Source: Asticcacaulis aquaticus | Lineage (GTDB): Bacteria > Pseudomonadota > Alphaproteobacteria > Caulobacterales > Caulobacteraceae | Length of the DNA stretch: 44,537 nt | Direction of reading: 5' to 3' | NCBI RefSeq assembly: GCF_028550415.1 | Contig: NZ_JAQQKX010000022.1 | Location: 1 to 44,537 of the forward strand | In this document: positions 9,339 to 18,317 of the stretch, piece by piece | Layout: every line of letters starts with the position of its first letter | How positions within the stretch are numbered: position 1 is the stretch's first letter | Translations under genes and position numbers: made by a program | Notes under the pieces: model-generated | Told to the model about the DNA's origin: nothing | The model's database searches: none | What the model saw: only the letters and a program-made list of their open reading frames with translations

Positions 9339-10783
9339 GGATGGGCCTCCGTGGAATGAACTGGTTTTATCAGGGATTTCGCTATGGTGAAATAGAAGCG
9401 GCTGCCGTCACCGGGCGCCGAATCGAGCCAGATACGTCCGTCATGATTTTCGACGATCCGCCGGCAGATGGCCAGACCCAGACCGGAGCCCTGCACCTTT
9501 TCCCACTGCTGCAAGCGACGAAACGGCTCGAAGACGTCTTCGTGGAAGGCCACGTCGATGCCGACTCCGTTGTCGGCGACGCAAAACCGCCAGTGCGGGC
9601 CTTCGTCGCGCGCCGATACCGCCACATAGGGGACGTTGTCGTCGGGCTGATACTTGATGGCATTGGCGATCAGGTTCTGGAACAGGCGCAGCAGCTGCAC
9701 CGCATTGCCATGGACGCGCGGCATGGGCTCTATGCGCACCACCGCCCCGGATTCGCGGATCATTTCCCCCAGATTTTCGCGGACGTGGCCCAGCTGATCG
9801 TACAGGTCGATCTCGCCATAGGTCAGGCCTTCGCGCCCCAGTCGCGCATATTGCAGCAGATCGCGGATCATGGCCTGCAACCGCTCGGCCGACCCGGCAA
9901 GGATATCGAGATAGTCCCGGCCATCGGCGTCGAGCCGCTCGGCATAGTCCTCGCGCACGATCTGGCTGAAATTGGCGATCATGCGCACCGGCTCCTGCAT
10001 GTCGTGCGACGCGACATAGGCAAAGCGTTCCAACTCCGTATTGGAGTCGATCAGTCTGGCCAGAAGGGCCTCGCGCTGCCGCGCCTCGGCCTCGCTCGCC
10101 GTCATGTCGCGGACAATGCCGCAAAACCCGATCGCGTCATCAAGCGTGAACTGCCGGAACGACATCTCCATCGGAAAGGTCGTCCCGTCCTTGCGCCGCC
10201 CCTGAGGCGTCTCCGGCGCGTCGCCCGTGGCCGCCCGCGCCGCCTGACTCGCCTCGAAATAGCGGATGAAGCCGTCATGTCCCGAATGATAGGGTTCCGG
10301 CAGCAGGGTCTTCATATGCCGGCCGATGACCTCGGCAGCCGCATAGCCGAACATGGCCTCGCAGGCCGGGTTGAAGCTGTCGATCACCCCGTGCGCGTCC
10401 AGCGTCATAAGACCGTCGGGCACGTGGTCGAACACGGCTACGGCCCGCGTCCGCGCCGCCCGGGCCAGAGCCTCCGCGGCCTGCCGCTCACCCGCATCGC
10501 GCAGGATCAGGACCGCGCCGTCCGCATGAGTCGAGACAGAGACATCCAGAGGGACGGGCCGCCCCGAACGGTGTCGGGCGATGAGGTCGCCCCGGCTGAA
10601 ACCGGTCGCATCGAACCCCTGACTCAGCAACAGGGCCTGAAAACCGTGTCCGTGCAGTTTCTCCGGCCTGTAGCCCAGCAGGCGGCCCGCCGCCGGATTG
10701 ACGTAGCTGATCACGCCTCCGGTATCGAGGGTCATGAAACCATCGGGCGCCGCCTCGAAAAGAACCTTCACATCCACCGCCAT
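9335..10783 (-). CDS. PAS-PAS sensor histidine kinase
   Basis: The protein has 482 residues and no membrane segment, so it should be cytoplasmic. Two PAS domains are visible: about 5-95 (FMTLDTGGVISYVNPAAGRL) and 115-230 (LMTLDAHGVIDSFNPACEAM, ending GIVRDMTASE). HisKA follows (FAYVASHDMQEPVR, His260), then the ATPase domain with N box (LIANAIKY, Asn374), G1 (ADNGVGID, Asp404) and G2 (GSGLGLAI, 432-439). The SHDMQEPVR box is of the phytochrome-like type. The ligand of the PAS domains cannot be read from the sequence. It is the first gene of a two-gene operon with the receiver at 8874. Confidence 0.92.
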   Translation of the reverse strand: MAVDVKVLFEAAPDGFMTLDTGGVISYVNPAAGRLLGYRPEKLHGHGFQALLLSQGFDATGFSRGDLIARHRSGRPVPLDVSVSTHADGAVLILRDAGERQAAEALARAARTRAVAVFDHVPDGLMTLDAHGVIDSFNPACEAMFGYAAAEVIGRHMKTLLPEPYHSGHDGFIRYFEASQAARAATGDAPETPQGRRKDGTTFPMEMSFRQFTLDDAIGFCGIVRDMTASEAEARQREALLARLIDSNTELERFAYVASHDMQEPVRMIANFSQIVREDYAERLDADGRDYLDILAGSAERLQAMIRDLLQYARLGREGLTYGEIDLYDQLGHVRENLGEMIRESGAVVRIEPMPRVHGNAVQLLRLFQNLIANAIKYQPDDNVPYVAVSARDEGPHWRFCVADNGVGIDVAFHEDVFEPFRRLQQWEKVQGSGLGLAICRRIVENHDGRIWLDSAPGDGSRFYFTIAKSLIKPVHSTEAHP

Positions 10784-11056
10784 ACGGCAGCTTTCCCTTA
10801 CGCTTCGATGAACTGAACGGGTACGCGGACACTAACAACGGATTGGCAACACATTTCGCGACTCATTTCGCCACGCATTTCGCGACTCTGGCGCATCGCC
10901 GGACTATACGCCCTAAAGGCGAAATGCCGCCTCACAATTACGGGAAGTGCGTTTTTAATCAAGAGGCTTGATAAAGCACAAGGTAAGTGGTCGGTGGGCG
11001 TCGGGACTTGACGCTGCGCATCGTGTCTGAAATCGTCGCCTTTTGCGGAGAACCGG

Positions 11057-12283
11057 ATGCACCTGCCGCCGAAACAAGGCGCCGCCTTCGATCCCCTGAG
11101 CGAAGCCTTTGCGCGCGATCCCTATCCCGCCTATGCCGCCCTGCGCGCCACCGCTCAGCCGGTCTATTACGCCCCCTTCGATATCTGGCTGTTGTCGCGG
11201 TATGCCGACGTGCAGGCGGCGGCGTTGAACCCGCTGTCCCTGCGTTCGCTCGATCACCTGATGAGCGCGGACGAGATGGCCGAAGAGCGCCGTGCCCAGA
11301 ACTGGCACGACATGCCGTTTCACGCGCGCTTCGTGCAGTTTTCCATGCTCAATGCCGACGGCGAGGTCCATCAGCGCCTGCGCAAGCTGGTGTTTCGCGA
11401 ATTCACGCCGGGTCAGATCGAGCGTCTGAAAACGGGGGTCGCGACCTATGTCGGCGGGCTGTTCGATCGGCTGGGCGGGCCATTCGACTTCATCGAAGAC
11501 CTGGCGGCGCATGTGCCGGGACTGGCCATCGGGCGCTTTCTCGGCGTGCCGGACGAGGATTGTCCGCAGCTACGCGGCTGGTCCGACGACATCGTGCAAT
11601 ATTTCGATATCGATCGCACGGACGCCCGCAAGGCCCTGGCCGAACGCACGACGAAAACCTTTTACGACTACCTCACCGACCTGTCGAAACACCGGCGGCG
11701 ACACCCGAAAGACGACCTGATCTCGCGCCTGATCGCCCGCTGGGACACCGGTGAGCTGAGCGAGGACGAATATATTTCGACCTGCATGCTGATCCTCATG
11801 GCCGGGCACGGCTCAACGATCGATGCACTTGGCAATGGCCTGACGGCGCTGCTCCGTTTTCCGGATCAACGATTGATGTTAAGCGCCGATCGGACGCTGA
11901 TGCCGACCGCGATTCAGGAGATGTTCCGCTACGACGCGCCCCTGCCCTTCTTCCATCGGTACGCCTCGGAGGATATGGAAATCAACGGCTGGGAGCTGCC
12001 GAAAAGCACGAAGATCGGCCTGCTCTACGGTTCGGCCAATCGCGATCCGGAGGCCTTTGCCGACGCCGATACCTTCGACATTACGCGGACGCCGAACCGG
12101 CATCTGGCCTTTGCCGCCGGGCCGCATTTCTGCCTCGGCAACCATCTGGCGCGCCTGAATATGGAGGCGGTGTTTTCGCAACTCCTCGATCGCTACCCTC
12201 GGATCGAGCCCGTGACCGAACCCGTCTTCAAACCGGGCCTGTCGTTACGCGGGCCGAAATCCCTGCCGATCGCCGTGCGTTAA
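11057..12283 (+). CDS. Cytochrome P450 (bacterial soluble type)
   Basis: The 408-residue protein has full P450 length. The heme loop is FAAGPHFCLGNHLA (351-364; Cys359 is the axial ligand), with Ala in place of the usual second Gly of FGxGxHxC. The ExxR motif is EMFR (288-291). The oxygen-activation motif of helix I is AGHGST (249-254), with Gly where Glu or Asp is usual. A C-helix EVHQRLRKL (103-111) is present. No membrane anchor is seen. No ferredoxin or reductase gene is nearby, so electron partners must come from elsewhere. Substrate is unknown. GGAG lies 6 bases before the ATG. The gene stands alone, between a divergent kinase operon and a small doubtful ORF. Confidence 0.93.
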   Translation: MHLPPKQGAAFDPLSEAFARDPYPAYAALRATAQPVYYAPFDIWLLSRYADVQAAALNPLSLRSLDHLMSADEMAEERRAQNWHDMPFHARFVQFSMLNADGEVHQRLRKLVFREFTPGQIERLKTGVATYVGGLFDRLGGPFDFIEDLAAHVPGLAIGRFLGVPDEDCPQLRGWSDDIVQYFDIDRTDARKALAERTTKTFYDYLTDLSKHRRRHPKDDLISRLIARWDTGELSEDEYISTCMLILMAGHGSTIDALGNGLTALLRFPDQRLMLSADRTLMPTAIQEMFRYDAPLPFFHRYASEDMEINGWELPKSTKIGLLYGSANRDPEAFADADTFDITRTPNRHLAFAAGPHFCLGNHLARLNMEAVFSQLLDRYPRIEPVTEPVFKPGLSLRGPKSLPIAVR

Positions 12284-12339
12284 CCTTTCGTTAACCCTAA
12301 GCGTTCACGGTTTGTGCGAAAGCTTCCGTGAGAGTTCCC

Positions 12340-12564
12340 ATGCGTAAATCCCGTCCCCTCGGCCTTAGGCTGTACGACCGCGCCCTGGTCGAAATCCTCG
12401 GTCAGACCCGACCGCAAACCGCCGAACGCGATGAAACCCGAGCCGGCCTTTATCGTATCGGTGGCTTCGTTTACCGCGAAAACGGCACGCCCCTGCCGTC
12501 GAAGCCGCCCGCCCCGCCGGTCCTGCTTGTCTATTCCACGGGGTGTAGATTGGTGAGGGGATAA
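12340..12564 (+). CDS. Small hypothetical protein (uncertain)
   Basis: This ORF encodes 74 residues from ATG at 12340 (an upstream in-frame GTG at 12328 is an alternative). The product is basic, with YRIGGFVYRENG in the middle and a proline-rich tail. No signal peptide or known domain is visible. It fills the gap between the P450 and the secreted repeat protein on the same strand, and codon use looks ordinary for the region. I do not recognise it, and it could be a chance ORF. Confidence 0.4.
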   Translation: MRKSRPLGLRLYDRALVEILGQTRPQTAERDETRAGLYRIGGFVYRENGTPLPSKPPAPPVLLVYSTGCRLVRG

Positions 12565-12623
12565 GGGGCTGACAAACGGCCCGGCCCGTCTTACATAAGA
12601 ATCCAGGCCGGAGGGGGAATACC

Positions 12624-14192
12624 ATGACGATCAGACACGCTACAGGACGGGCGGGGGCGCTGGCTTTCGCACTCGTTTGTACTCTGGGAAGCACATTGGG
12701 CGGCACGCCCGCGGCGGCGGCACCCGCGGCACCGGCCCATCCGGCGACGGTCGAGACCGATTTCGCCTCCCTGACCCGCCTGATGACCCAGGCTTCCGAG
12801 CAGTTGGACAAGGGCGACACCGAAGGCGCCGCCGACACCCTTCTGGCGGTCATCCGTCACCCGCGCTTTGCCGACCTGCCGCCCGACGGCCACTACGCCA
12901 CCTTTGCCGCCCTGGCTCTAACCCTGTATGCCAACGGCCAGACTCAGGAGGCCTATGACCGGATGAAGCAGGCCGGTCTGGCCGCGCCCGCCCTGCGCGA
13001 CGCCGACTACTGGTTCGGCATGGCCGATATTTGCAGCGAACTGAACCGCGAGGAAGAGGCGCTCGACGCCATCATCATCGTGGCGCAGAAATGGCCCGAA
13101 CCGTTCAGGGCGCTGGAAAGCGAATATGTGTTCAGCCTGCTGACCCGAGCCAAGGCACTGGACGACGGCGGCGCGCGGCGACTGAAGCTGCTGGAGGCGA
13201 TGTACGCCGGAAAATATGTACCGGAAAATCCGTTCATGCTCGCCGAAGGCCTGTGGTTCGACCTGTTCGATATCTACGTCAACAAGGGCGAGACCGAAAA
13301 AGCCGCCGCTCTGGCCCGGACTTTCGTCGAATTCAGCAGTCTGGTCCGTATCCGCATCGACCACCGCTACGCCGCCTTCCGGGCCGCGGCGCCGCTCGAC
13401 CTGTCCGGGGCGGTAGCGCAGTCGGTGCAACGCGCCCGGGCCCGGACCGAGGCGCATCCCGACCTGATCGAAGGCGTCAATTTCTATGCGCTCGAACTGC
13501 TCGACGCCAATCGCCCTGCCGAGGCGCTGAAGGTGATCGACGCGGCACTGAAAAAGGCGCAAGGTGCCAAACCGCCCTTCACCGATCTCGATGAGCATCT
13601 GAACTGGGCGCTGGACGCGCGCAACTCGATCCTCGGCAAGCTGGGCCGCTGGAAGGAGGCCGAGGCGGCGCAGGTCAAGGCCCGCGACCACGCCCTGGCC
13701 AAGGGCGAGGATATCGTCAGCCAGAAGATCAATCTGGGTGGCTTCTATTATCTTCAGGGCAAGCCCGATCTGGCGCTGGAAGAGGTCGCGGGCGTCGACC
13801 TGACCCAGACCAGCCCCTACGGCATCATGGCCGCCGAAGAGGTCCGCGCCTGCGCCTACGCGCAAAAGGGCGAGCCGGACAAGTTGAAAGCCTCGCTCGA
13901 TTTCATGAAGGGACAGGCGAAGGACGGCTATGGCCCGCTCCGCTCGGCGCTTCTGTGCGCCAACGATCAGGACGCTCTGGCGGCGCTGATCGTGGCGAAG
14001 CTGGACGATCCGGATACGCGCGCCGATACCCTGATCGACGTGCAGACCTACCTGCCGGAACCGGCACCGACGCCGATCATGGCCGAACTGGACGCCCGGC
14101 GCGCTCACGTCATCGCCCGCCCGGACGTACAGGCGGCGGTGGCCAAGTACGGCATCATCCTGTCACTGCCGACGTTCCGTCCGACGAATTAA
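12624..14192 (+). CDS. Secreted TPR-like protein of unknown function
   Basis: The 522-residue protein has a Sec signal peptide (about 1-35, with an alanine-rich cleavage region GGTPAAAAPAAPA). The mature part is largely helical and rich in Ala, Leu and Glu, with degenerate tetratricopeptide-like units, for example EQLDKGDTEGAADTLLAVI, LYANGQTQEAYDRMKQAG and LNREEEALDAII. TPR proteins are usually scaffolds, here probably periplasmic. No enzyme motif was seen. The start has a strong purine-rich ribosome site (GGAGGGGG). The stop codon overlaps the end of the convergent lipoprotein gene by 4 bases. Confidence 0.8.
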   Translation: MTIRHATGRAGALAFALVCTLGSTLGGTPAAAAPAAPAHPATVETDFASLTRLMTQASEQLDKGDTEGAADTLLAVIRHPRFADLPPDGHYATFAALALTLYANGQTQEAYDRMKQAGLAAPALRDADYWFGMADICSELNREEEALDAIIIVAQKWPEPFRALESEYVFSLLTRAKALDDGGARRLKLLEAMYAGKYVPENPFMLAEGLWFDLFDIYVNKGETEKAAALARTFVEFSSLVRIRIDHRYAAFRAAAPLDLSGAVAQSVQRARARTEAHPDLIEGVNFYALELLDANRPAEALKVIDAALKKAQGAKPPFTDLDEHLNWALDARNSILGKLGRWKEAEAAQVKARDHALAKGEDIVSQKINLGGFYYLQGKPDLALEEVAGVDLTQTSPYGIMAAEEVRACAYAQKGEPDKLKASLDFMKGQAKDGYGPLRSALLCANDQDALAALIVAKLDDPDTRADTLIDVQTYLPEPAPTPIMAELDARRAHVIARPDVQAAVAKYGIILSLPTFRPTN

Positions 14193-15247
14193 CGCGGTTC
14201 CGGGGGTGCACGCGGAATGAGCCTGAAGCCATATCCTTTAGACGTGCCGTAATTTGGCAGGGTATCGATTAGAATATAATCCGGGTCACCGAAATTTACC
14301 GAAATGCCGCTAATGGCCTCCAGCTTTGGATATGGGGTTCGCGAGACAAGTTTGCCGTCCTTGAATTGGTAGACCCCATTCTCGCCCAGAGCCACGAGCC
14401 GATCCCCCACTGCCAGCAGGTCGTAGAAGCGCATGTACCGCTCCGGTTCATATCCCGGACGTTCATACAGCACACTGCCTTGACGACCACATAATTTGAG
14501 TATGCCCGCTTCGGGCATCATGGGCATCGAAGCCGCCAAGGCAAAACACTCTCGCTGCCAAGGCACATAGGTCATGGCATAGATGTTATGGCACATAATG
14601 GAATTGATATTGGAACAGCTATCATCACGTTCGGCCATACCCATAGCTATGGTTTGAGCCGTCTTGCGGTTGATTAAATATAGCCCGGTAGCAAATTCAC
14701 CGGCATTCAGCCCCGCATACAGATAGTCAGCGTTTTTGAACAAGGCCGTGTTTAATTCACTGGAATCATCTTGAATCTGGATGGGCTTTTCAAGAGTCTG
14801 AACCTTCACTTCGCCCTTATGAATTTCGGCGATCCGCTGACGGGTTAAAACCGTTATGGCATCGCCGGTACAGTCCATTCCAACCAAGGGTGCCGGATCA
14901 TCCGGCAAGTTAGCCTCCGTGCGCCACTCTGAACCTACCTTGCGCCTGAGCACACGCCGGGGACTGTCAGTGACCCCTGTCAGCATCCAAAGCGCGCCGT
15001 CCCGCAGACACATATCGCGCCCGCGTTCAGGCAGGGCCTGATCGACACGCACCCCCTTTTCCCGATTGAGGGTCGCAAGCCGTCCCTCATTATCGAGAAT
15101 CCATACCTGTCCTTCATAATAAAAGGCTCGCTGGATACCGGGCGATTCCGGCGCACTTTGCCGTACAGGCGTATCCGACGGTTCGGCATAATCTGGCGAA
15201 CATCCAATCAGACCCAACGCCCCCAAAACGCACAGCATGCGCTTCAT
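14189..15247 (-). CDS. Hypothetical lipoprotein
   Basis: The 352-residue protein begins with a lipoprotein signal peptide (MKRMLCVLGALGLIGC; lipobox LIGC, Cys16). The mature part has repeated strand-rich segments such as QVWILDNEGRLATLNREKG, ALWMLTGV and VGDRLVALGENGVYQFKDG, which suggest a beta-propeller-like fold. Several cysteines occur in the middle (SCSNINSIMCHNIY). I recognise no enzyme family. GGAGG lies 5 bases before the ATG. The gene overlaps the convergent TPR gene end by 4 bases. Base composition is somewhat less GC-rich than the neighbours. Confidence 0.8.
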   Translation of the reverse strand: MKRMLCVLGALGLIGCSPDYAEPSDTPVRQSAPESPGIQRAFYYEGQVWILDNEGRLATLNREKGVRVDQALPERGRDMCLRDGALWMLTGVTDSPRRVLRRKVGSEWRTEANLPDDPAPLVGMDCTGDAITVLTRQRIAEIHKGEVKVQTLEKPIQIQDDSSELNTALFKNADYLYAGLNAGEFATGLYLINRKTAQTIAMGMAERDDSCSNINSIMCHNIYAMTYVPWQRECFALAASMPMMPEAGILKLCGRQGSVLYERPGYEPERYMRFYDLLAVGDRLVALGENGVYQFKDGKLVSRTPYPKLEAISGISVNFGDPDYILIDTLPNYGTSKGYGFRLIPRAPPEPR

Positions 15248-15554
15248 TCATCCCTCCCCTAAGTCCCGGCAAGTTAGCACGGATGGGTTGACAGCACCAC
15301 ATAACTTGACAATCCGGCCCCTGGCGCTAGGGTCCGGCGCATGGCTATTCGCGCGCTTTTGCACCTCACCGGTTCGCTCAAGGGATATCCCGTCACGGGA
15401 TCATAGCCCGAAGCCCGGCTGCGCGCTTTCCGGGTTTTGGGACCATCATCGCTGACGGCGGGTGTCCACCCGCCCTTGGCGCGTTTCAGGCGCTCACCCT
15501 ACCCCTCAAATCCTTCCGCCCGGTGCGCCGCATCCGGGCCTATCGTGGTGTGCC
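15248..15554. other. Intergenic region, no gene seen
   Basis: About 300 bases between the lipoprotein start and rnk. It holds small dyads: GGGATATCCC (15382-15391), CCCGTCACGGG (15389-15399) and a 7-bp stem GGCGGGT/ACCCGCC (15457-15474) with no T tract. Promoters for both flanking genes should be here, but I could not place them. Confidence 0.5.
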
Positions 15555-15947
15555 ATGACCGCTCAAAAAACCAGACTTCCCGCCATTCAGATCGGCGATG
15601 ACGACTTCCGCGCACTTGAAGCCCTGACCGGCAGCGTGTCCGGTCCGCTCGCTGCCGCTGCCGAACGGTTGCTCACCGAACTGGAGCGCGCCCGCCGCAA
15701 GCCTCAGCATCAAATCCCCGCCACCGTGGTTTCTATGGGCGATCGTATCACGTTCGACCGCAATGGCGTCGAGACCACCGGCACCCTCGTCTTACCGCAT
15801 GAGGCGGATATCAGCGCCGGACGCCTGTCGGTGCTGACGCCCGTCGGCGCAGCCCTGATAGGTCTGTCGCTCGGGCAGTCGATCGCCTACCGCACGCCCG
15901 GTGGCGACAGTCACACCCTGACGGTGCAGGCGATCGACAGGTCTTGA
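15555..15947 (+). CDS. rnk: Nucleoside diphosphate kinase regulator, Rnk-type (GreA/GreB C-terminal fold)
   Basis: From ATG at 15555 the protein has 130 residues, close to the usual length of Rnk (about 136). The N-terminal part is a short helical region (DDFRALEALTGS...AERLLTELERA). The C-terminal half is the GreA/GreB-type FKBP-like domain: VVSMGDRITFDRNGV, LVLPHEADISAGRLSVLTPVGAALIGLSLGQ. Rnk binds RNA polymerase near the secondary channel and was first described as affecting nucleoside diphosphate kinase levels. The reading frame extends upstream to 15462 with no family similarity, so I use the internal ATG. It converges with the PL22 lyase, with no gap. Confidence 0.88.
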   Translation: MTAQKTRLPAIQIGDDDFRALEALTGSVSGPLAAAAERLLTELERARRKPQHQIPATVVSMGDRITFDRNGVETTGTLVLPHEADISAGRLSVLTPVGAALIGLSLGQSIAYRTPGGDSHTLTVQAIDRS

Positions 15948-17270
15948 TCAGGCCTTGGCCACCTCGACGGCGTAGACGTGGATCGGGCCGTGCATATTGG
16001 AGCGGAAGACCAGCCATTTACCGTCCGGCGTGAATTGCAGGTTCGGCTCGGTCGTGTAGGCGTGCTTGCTGAGATTGACGAGCTTCGTCGCCCGCAGCAC
16101 GCCCGGCCGGACCAGATCGGCGGCATCGGGGGCCGAGACGCCGAGGTCTTCGATGATTTCCGGCGTGAACAGGTACATCCACTTGCCGTCGGGGGCCCTA
16201 GCGACCATGTCGGCATCACCGCCGTCACCGGCAAACAGCGTACCATCGCGCGTCACCTGAAAATGCACCGACCATTCGTTGCGTTGCAGGTGATACCAGA
16301 CGCGCTTGTGCGTCGTCAGGTCGTAGCTGGCCAGCCAGAAGTCCTCGCCGCGCGGGGTTTGCAGGTCGTAGAGGATGCGGTTGCCGTCATAGGCAAAGAA
16401 CTCGTGCCCGGCGATTTCCATGTTCATGGCGCGTTTGTGGACGTTTTCCTTGCCCGTGCCGTCGGTCTTGATCGTCCAGATACGGTCGACCCCGTGCCAC
16501 GGCCCTTCGTGACAATACATCAGGCGGTGCGGATCGGCGGGCGAAAACTGCACGTGGTTGAGCCAGTCGGTCGAGGCGGTGACCACCTTGCGCTCACCGG
16601 TTTTGATATCGAGCGTGAAGATTTCCATCGGGATGTTCTGCTTGAGCCGCTCGGCCATGCGCACTTCCTTGGCCGCCTGAAAACTCAGCGGCTTGCCGTC
16701 CGGGCCGATGGCATTATAGCCGCCGTCGGTGCCGCCGACCTTCGGCCCTGGCTGGAGCTGATATTCGCGCTCGGCCCAGGTCCCGGCCAGAAGCGTATCG
16801 TCGGCATTGACCGAGGTGACGTAGCCCTTGATGTCCTTGGCGATGGTGCGGATCTTGCCCGTCGTCATGTCGATGGCGACGATCTCGATACCGGCGCGGC
16901 CGGCATCATCGGCGGTCTTGATCACGCCGCCGGGATATTTGCGCGCATAGCAGATGTTTTTGGTGCGCGACACCATCAGCGTGCCATACCCCGCCGGGGT
17001 CAGATGACGCAGCTTGCGCGTCGCCAGCTCGACCATCTGGATGCCCGACGGGCTATCGAAGACCAGCCACTTGCCGTCCGCCGTAAAGGCATTGTCGTGG
17101 AAATAGAGCGATTTCGAGCCGTCTTCCTCGGACAGGCGCACGATGCGGTGCCCGGTGTCGGGATCGATCCAATCGCGCGGAATGTCCGCCTTAGCCGGAG
17201 GCGTTTGCGCCAGAACGGGCGTCGCGAAAGCCGCGGCGGCGGCCCCTAATAAAAACTGTCGCTTATCCAC
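15948..17270 (-). CDS. ogl: Oligogalacturonate lyase, family PL22
   Basis: From GTG at 17270 the protein has 440 residues and begins MDKRQFLLGAAAAAF with a signal peptide ending VLAQ. AGGGAG (17278-17283) lies 7 bases upstream; the frame is open to an ATG at 17339 that lacks a ribosome site and would bury the signal peptide. The signature NHVQFSPADPHRLMYCHEG followed by PWHGVDRIW is diagnostic of the seven-bladed PL22 propeller. The histidines here (about 239, 254 and 259), plus later WSVHFQ, match the catalytic and metal-binding set. The enzyme cleaves unsaturated and saturated digalacturonate to 5-keto-4-deoxyuronate in pectin catabolism. Export to the periplasm is inferred. It is divergent from a lipoprotein hydrolase. 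Confidence 0.93.
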   Translation of the reverse strand: MDKRQFLLGAAAAAFATPVLAQTPPAKADIPRDWIDPDTGHRIVRLSEEDGSKSLYFHDNAFTADGKWLVFDSPSGIQMVELATRKLRHLTPAGYGTLMVSRTKNICYARKYPGGVIKTADDAGRAGIEIVAIDMTTGKIRTIAKDIKGYVTSVNADDTLLAGTWAEREYQLQPGPKVGGTDGGYNAIGPDGKPLSFQAAKEVRMAERLKQNIPMEIFTLDIKTGERKVVTASTDWLNHVQFSPADPHRLMYCHEGPWHGVDRIWTIKTDGTGKENVHKRAMNMEIAGHEFFAYDGNRILYDLQTPRGEDFWLASYDLTTHKRVWYHLQRNEWSVHFQVTRDGTLFAGDGGDADMVARAPDGKWMYLFTPEIIEDLGVSAPDAADLVRPGVLRATKLVNLSKHAYTTEPNLQFTPDGKWLVFRSNMHGPIHVYAVEVAKA

Positions 17271-17383
17271 GTCCGGCACTCCCTGAATTACGTATGGTTT
17301 CTTGAGAGGCGATAGTATGGGATTATCGTCGCAATTCAATCATGTTCACGCAAAAATGCGCAACACCGCCAATGGGGACCGGC

Positions 17384-18268
17384 ATGACCACACTCGATAA
17401 ACGTCATCTGCTGGGGGGACTGATCCTCGGCACAGGCATCGGTCTGGTTCTGTCGGGCTGTTCGACGCTAACGGCGTTCAATAATATGACGCCGAAAGAT
17501 AGCGGGTCGAAGCGCGTGGCGCAGGACGTGGCCTATGGCGATCATCCGCGCCACAGATACGACGTTTACGCCCCGACCGGGAGCAAGCCGGTCAAAGGTT
17601 GGCCGGTGCTGATCTTCTTTTTCGGAGGCGGCTGGGAGTCCGGCGACAAGAAGGACTATGCGTGGATGGGTCGGTCGCTGGCGGCGCTCGGCTATCTGGT
17701 CGCCGTGCCGAACTATCGTCTCTATCCGGAGGTGGTCTATCCGCGCTTTATGGAGGACGCCGCCAGCGCGGTCCGTCATATCCAGCGCGAAGCCTCGACC
17801 TATGGTGGCGATGCCAAGCGACTGGGCGTCATGGGACATTCCGCCGGTGCCTATATCGCCGTCACCCTGGCTCTGGAGGAAAGCTTCCTCAAATTCGATC
17901 CCATGGCGTCGAACCCGTTCAGGGTCTGTGTCGGCATCGCCGGCCCCTATGACTTCTATCCCTTCGACGTAAAGGCGGCCATCCAGACCTTCGGCACCTA
18001 TCCCCGACCGCAGGAAACCCAGCCGCTCAACCACGCCACTCAATCGACGACGAAGTTCCTGCTGCAACACAGCCGCGCCGACACGGTGTGCGGTGTGCAC
18101 AATTCGGTCAATCTGGATAAGGCGCTGAAAAAGGTCGGCACCTCGTCGACCCTGCAACTCTATGACGGTCTGAGCCATCAGGACTGCGCCGCCGTCTATT
18201 CGGTGCCGTTCCGTGGCAAGGCGCCGTTGCGCGCCGATGCGGCCGCGTTTTTGAAGGCGAATCTGTAA
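17384..18268 (+). CDS. Alpha/beta hydrolase lipoprotein (carboxylesterase-like)
   Basis: From ATG at 17384 (GGGGA upstream) the protein has 294 residues. It begins with a lipoprotein signal peptide (lipobox LSGC, Cys26). The hydrolase domain shows an oxyanion-type loop FFFGGGWESGDK, the region VPNYRLYPE, a nucleophile elbow GHSAG (Ser153), an acid in HSRADTVCG and a C-terminal His in GLSHQD. The order fits the BD-FAE / hormone-sensitive-lipase-like esterases. Such enzymes remove acyl or aromatic esters from polysaccharides; being 113 bases from a divergent PL22 lyase, a pectin-deacylating role is possible but not shown. Two upstream starts in frame (17342, 17372) are less likely. Confidence 0.85.
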   Translation: MTTLDKRHLLGGLILGTGIGLVLSGCSTLTAFNNMTPKDSGSKRVAQDVAYGDHPRHRYDVYAPTGSKPVKGWPVLIFFFGGGWESGDKKDYAWMGRSLAALGYLVAVPNYRLYPEVVYPRFMEDAASAVRHIQREASTYGGDAKRLGVMGHSAGAYIAVTLALEESFLKFDPMASNPFRVCVGIAGPYDFYPFDVKAAIQTFGTYPRPQETQPLNHATQSTTKFLLQHSRADTVCGVHNSVNLDKALKKVGTSSTLQLYDGLSHQDCAAVYSVPFRGKAPLRADAAAFLKANL

Positions 18269-18317
18269 TTTTGCGCCGCACCCTTTTCAGGCGCGAATTT
18301 CCGTGGCACAATATTTC

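Noticed and set aside
15457-15474. Hairpin GGCGGGT/ACCCGCC as a terminator of the lipoprotein or rnk
   Set aside because: No T tract follows on either strand, and it lies upstream of both genes.
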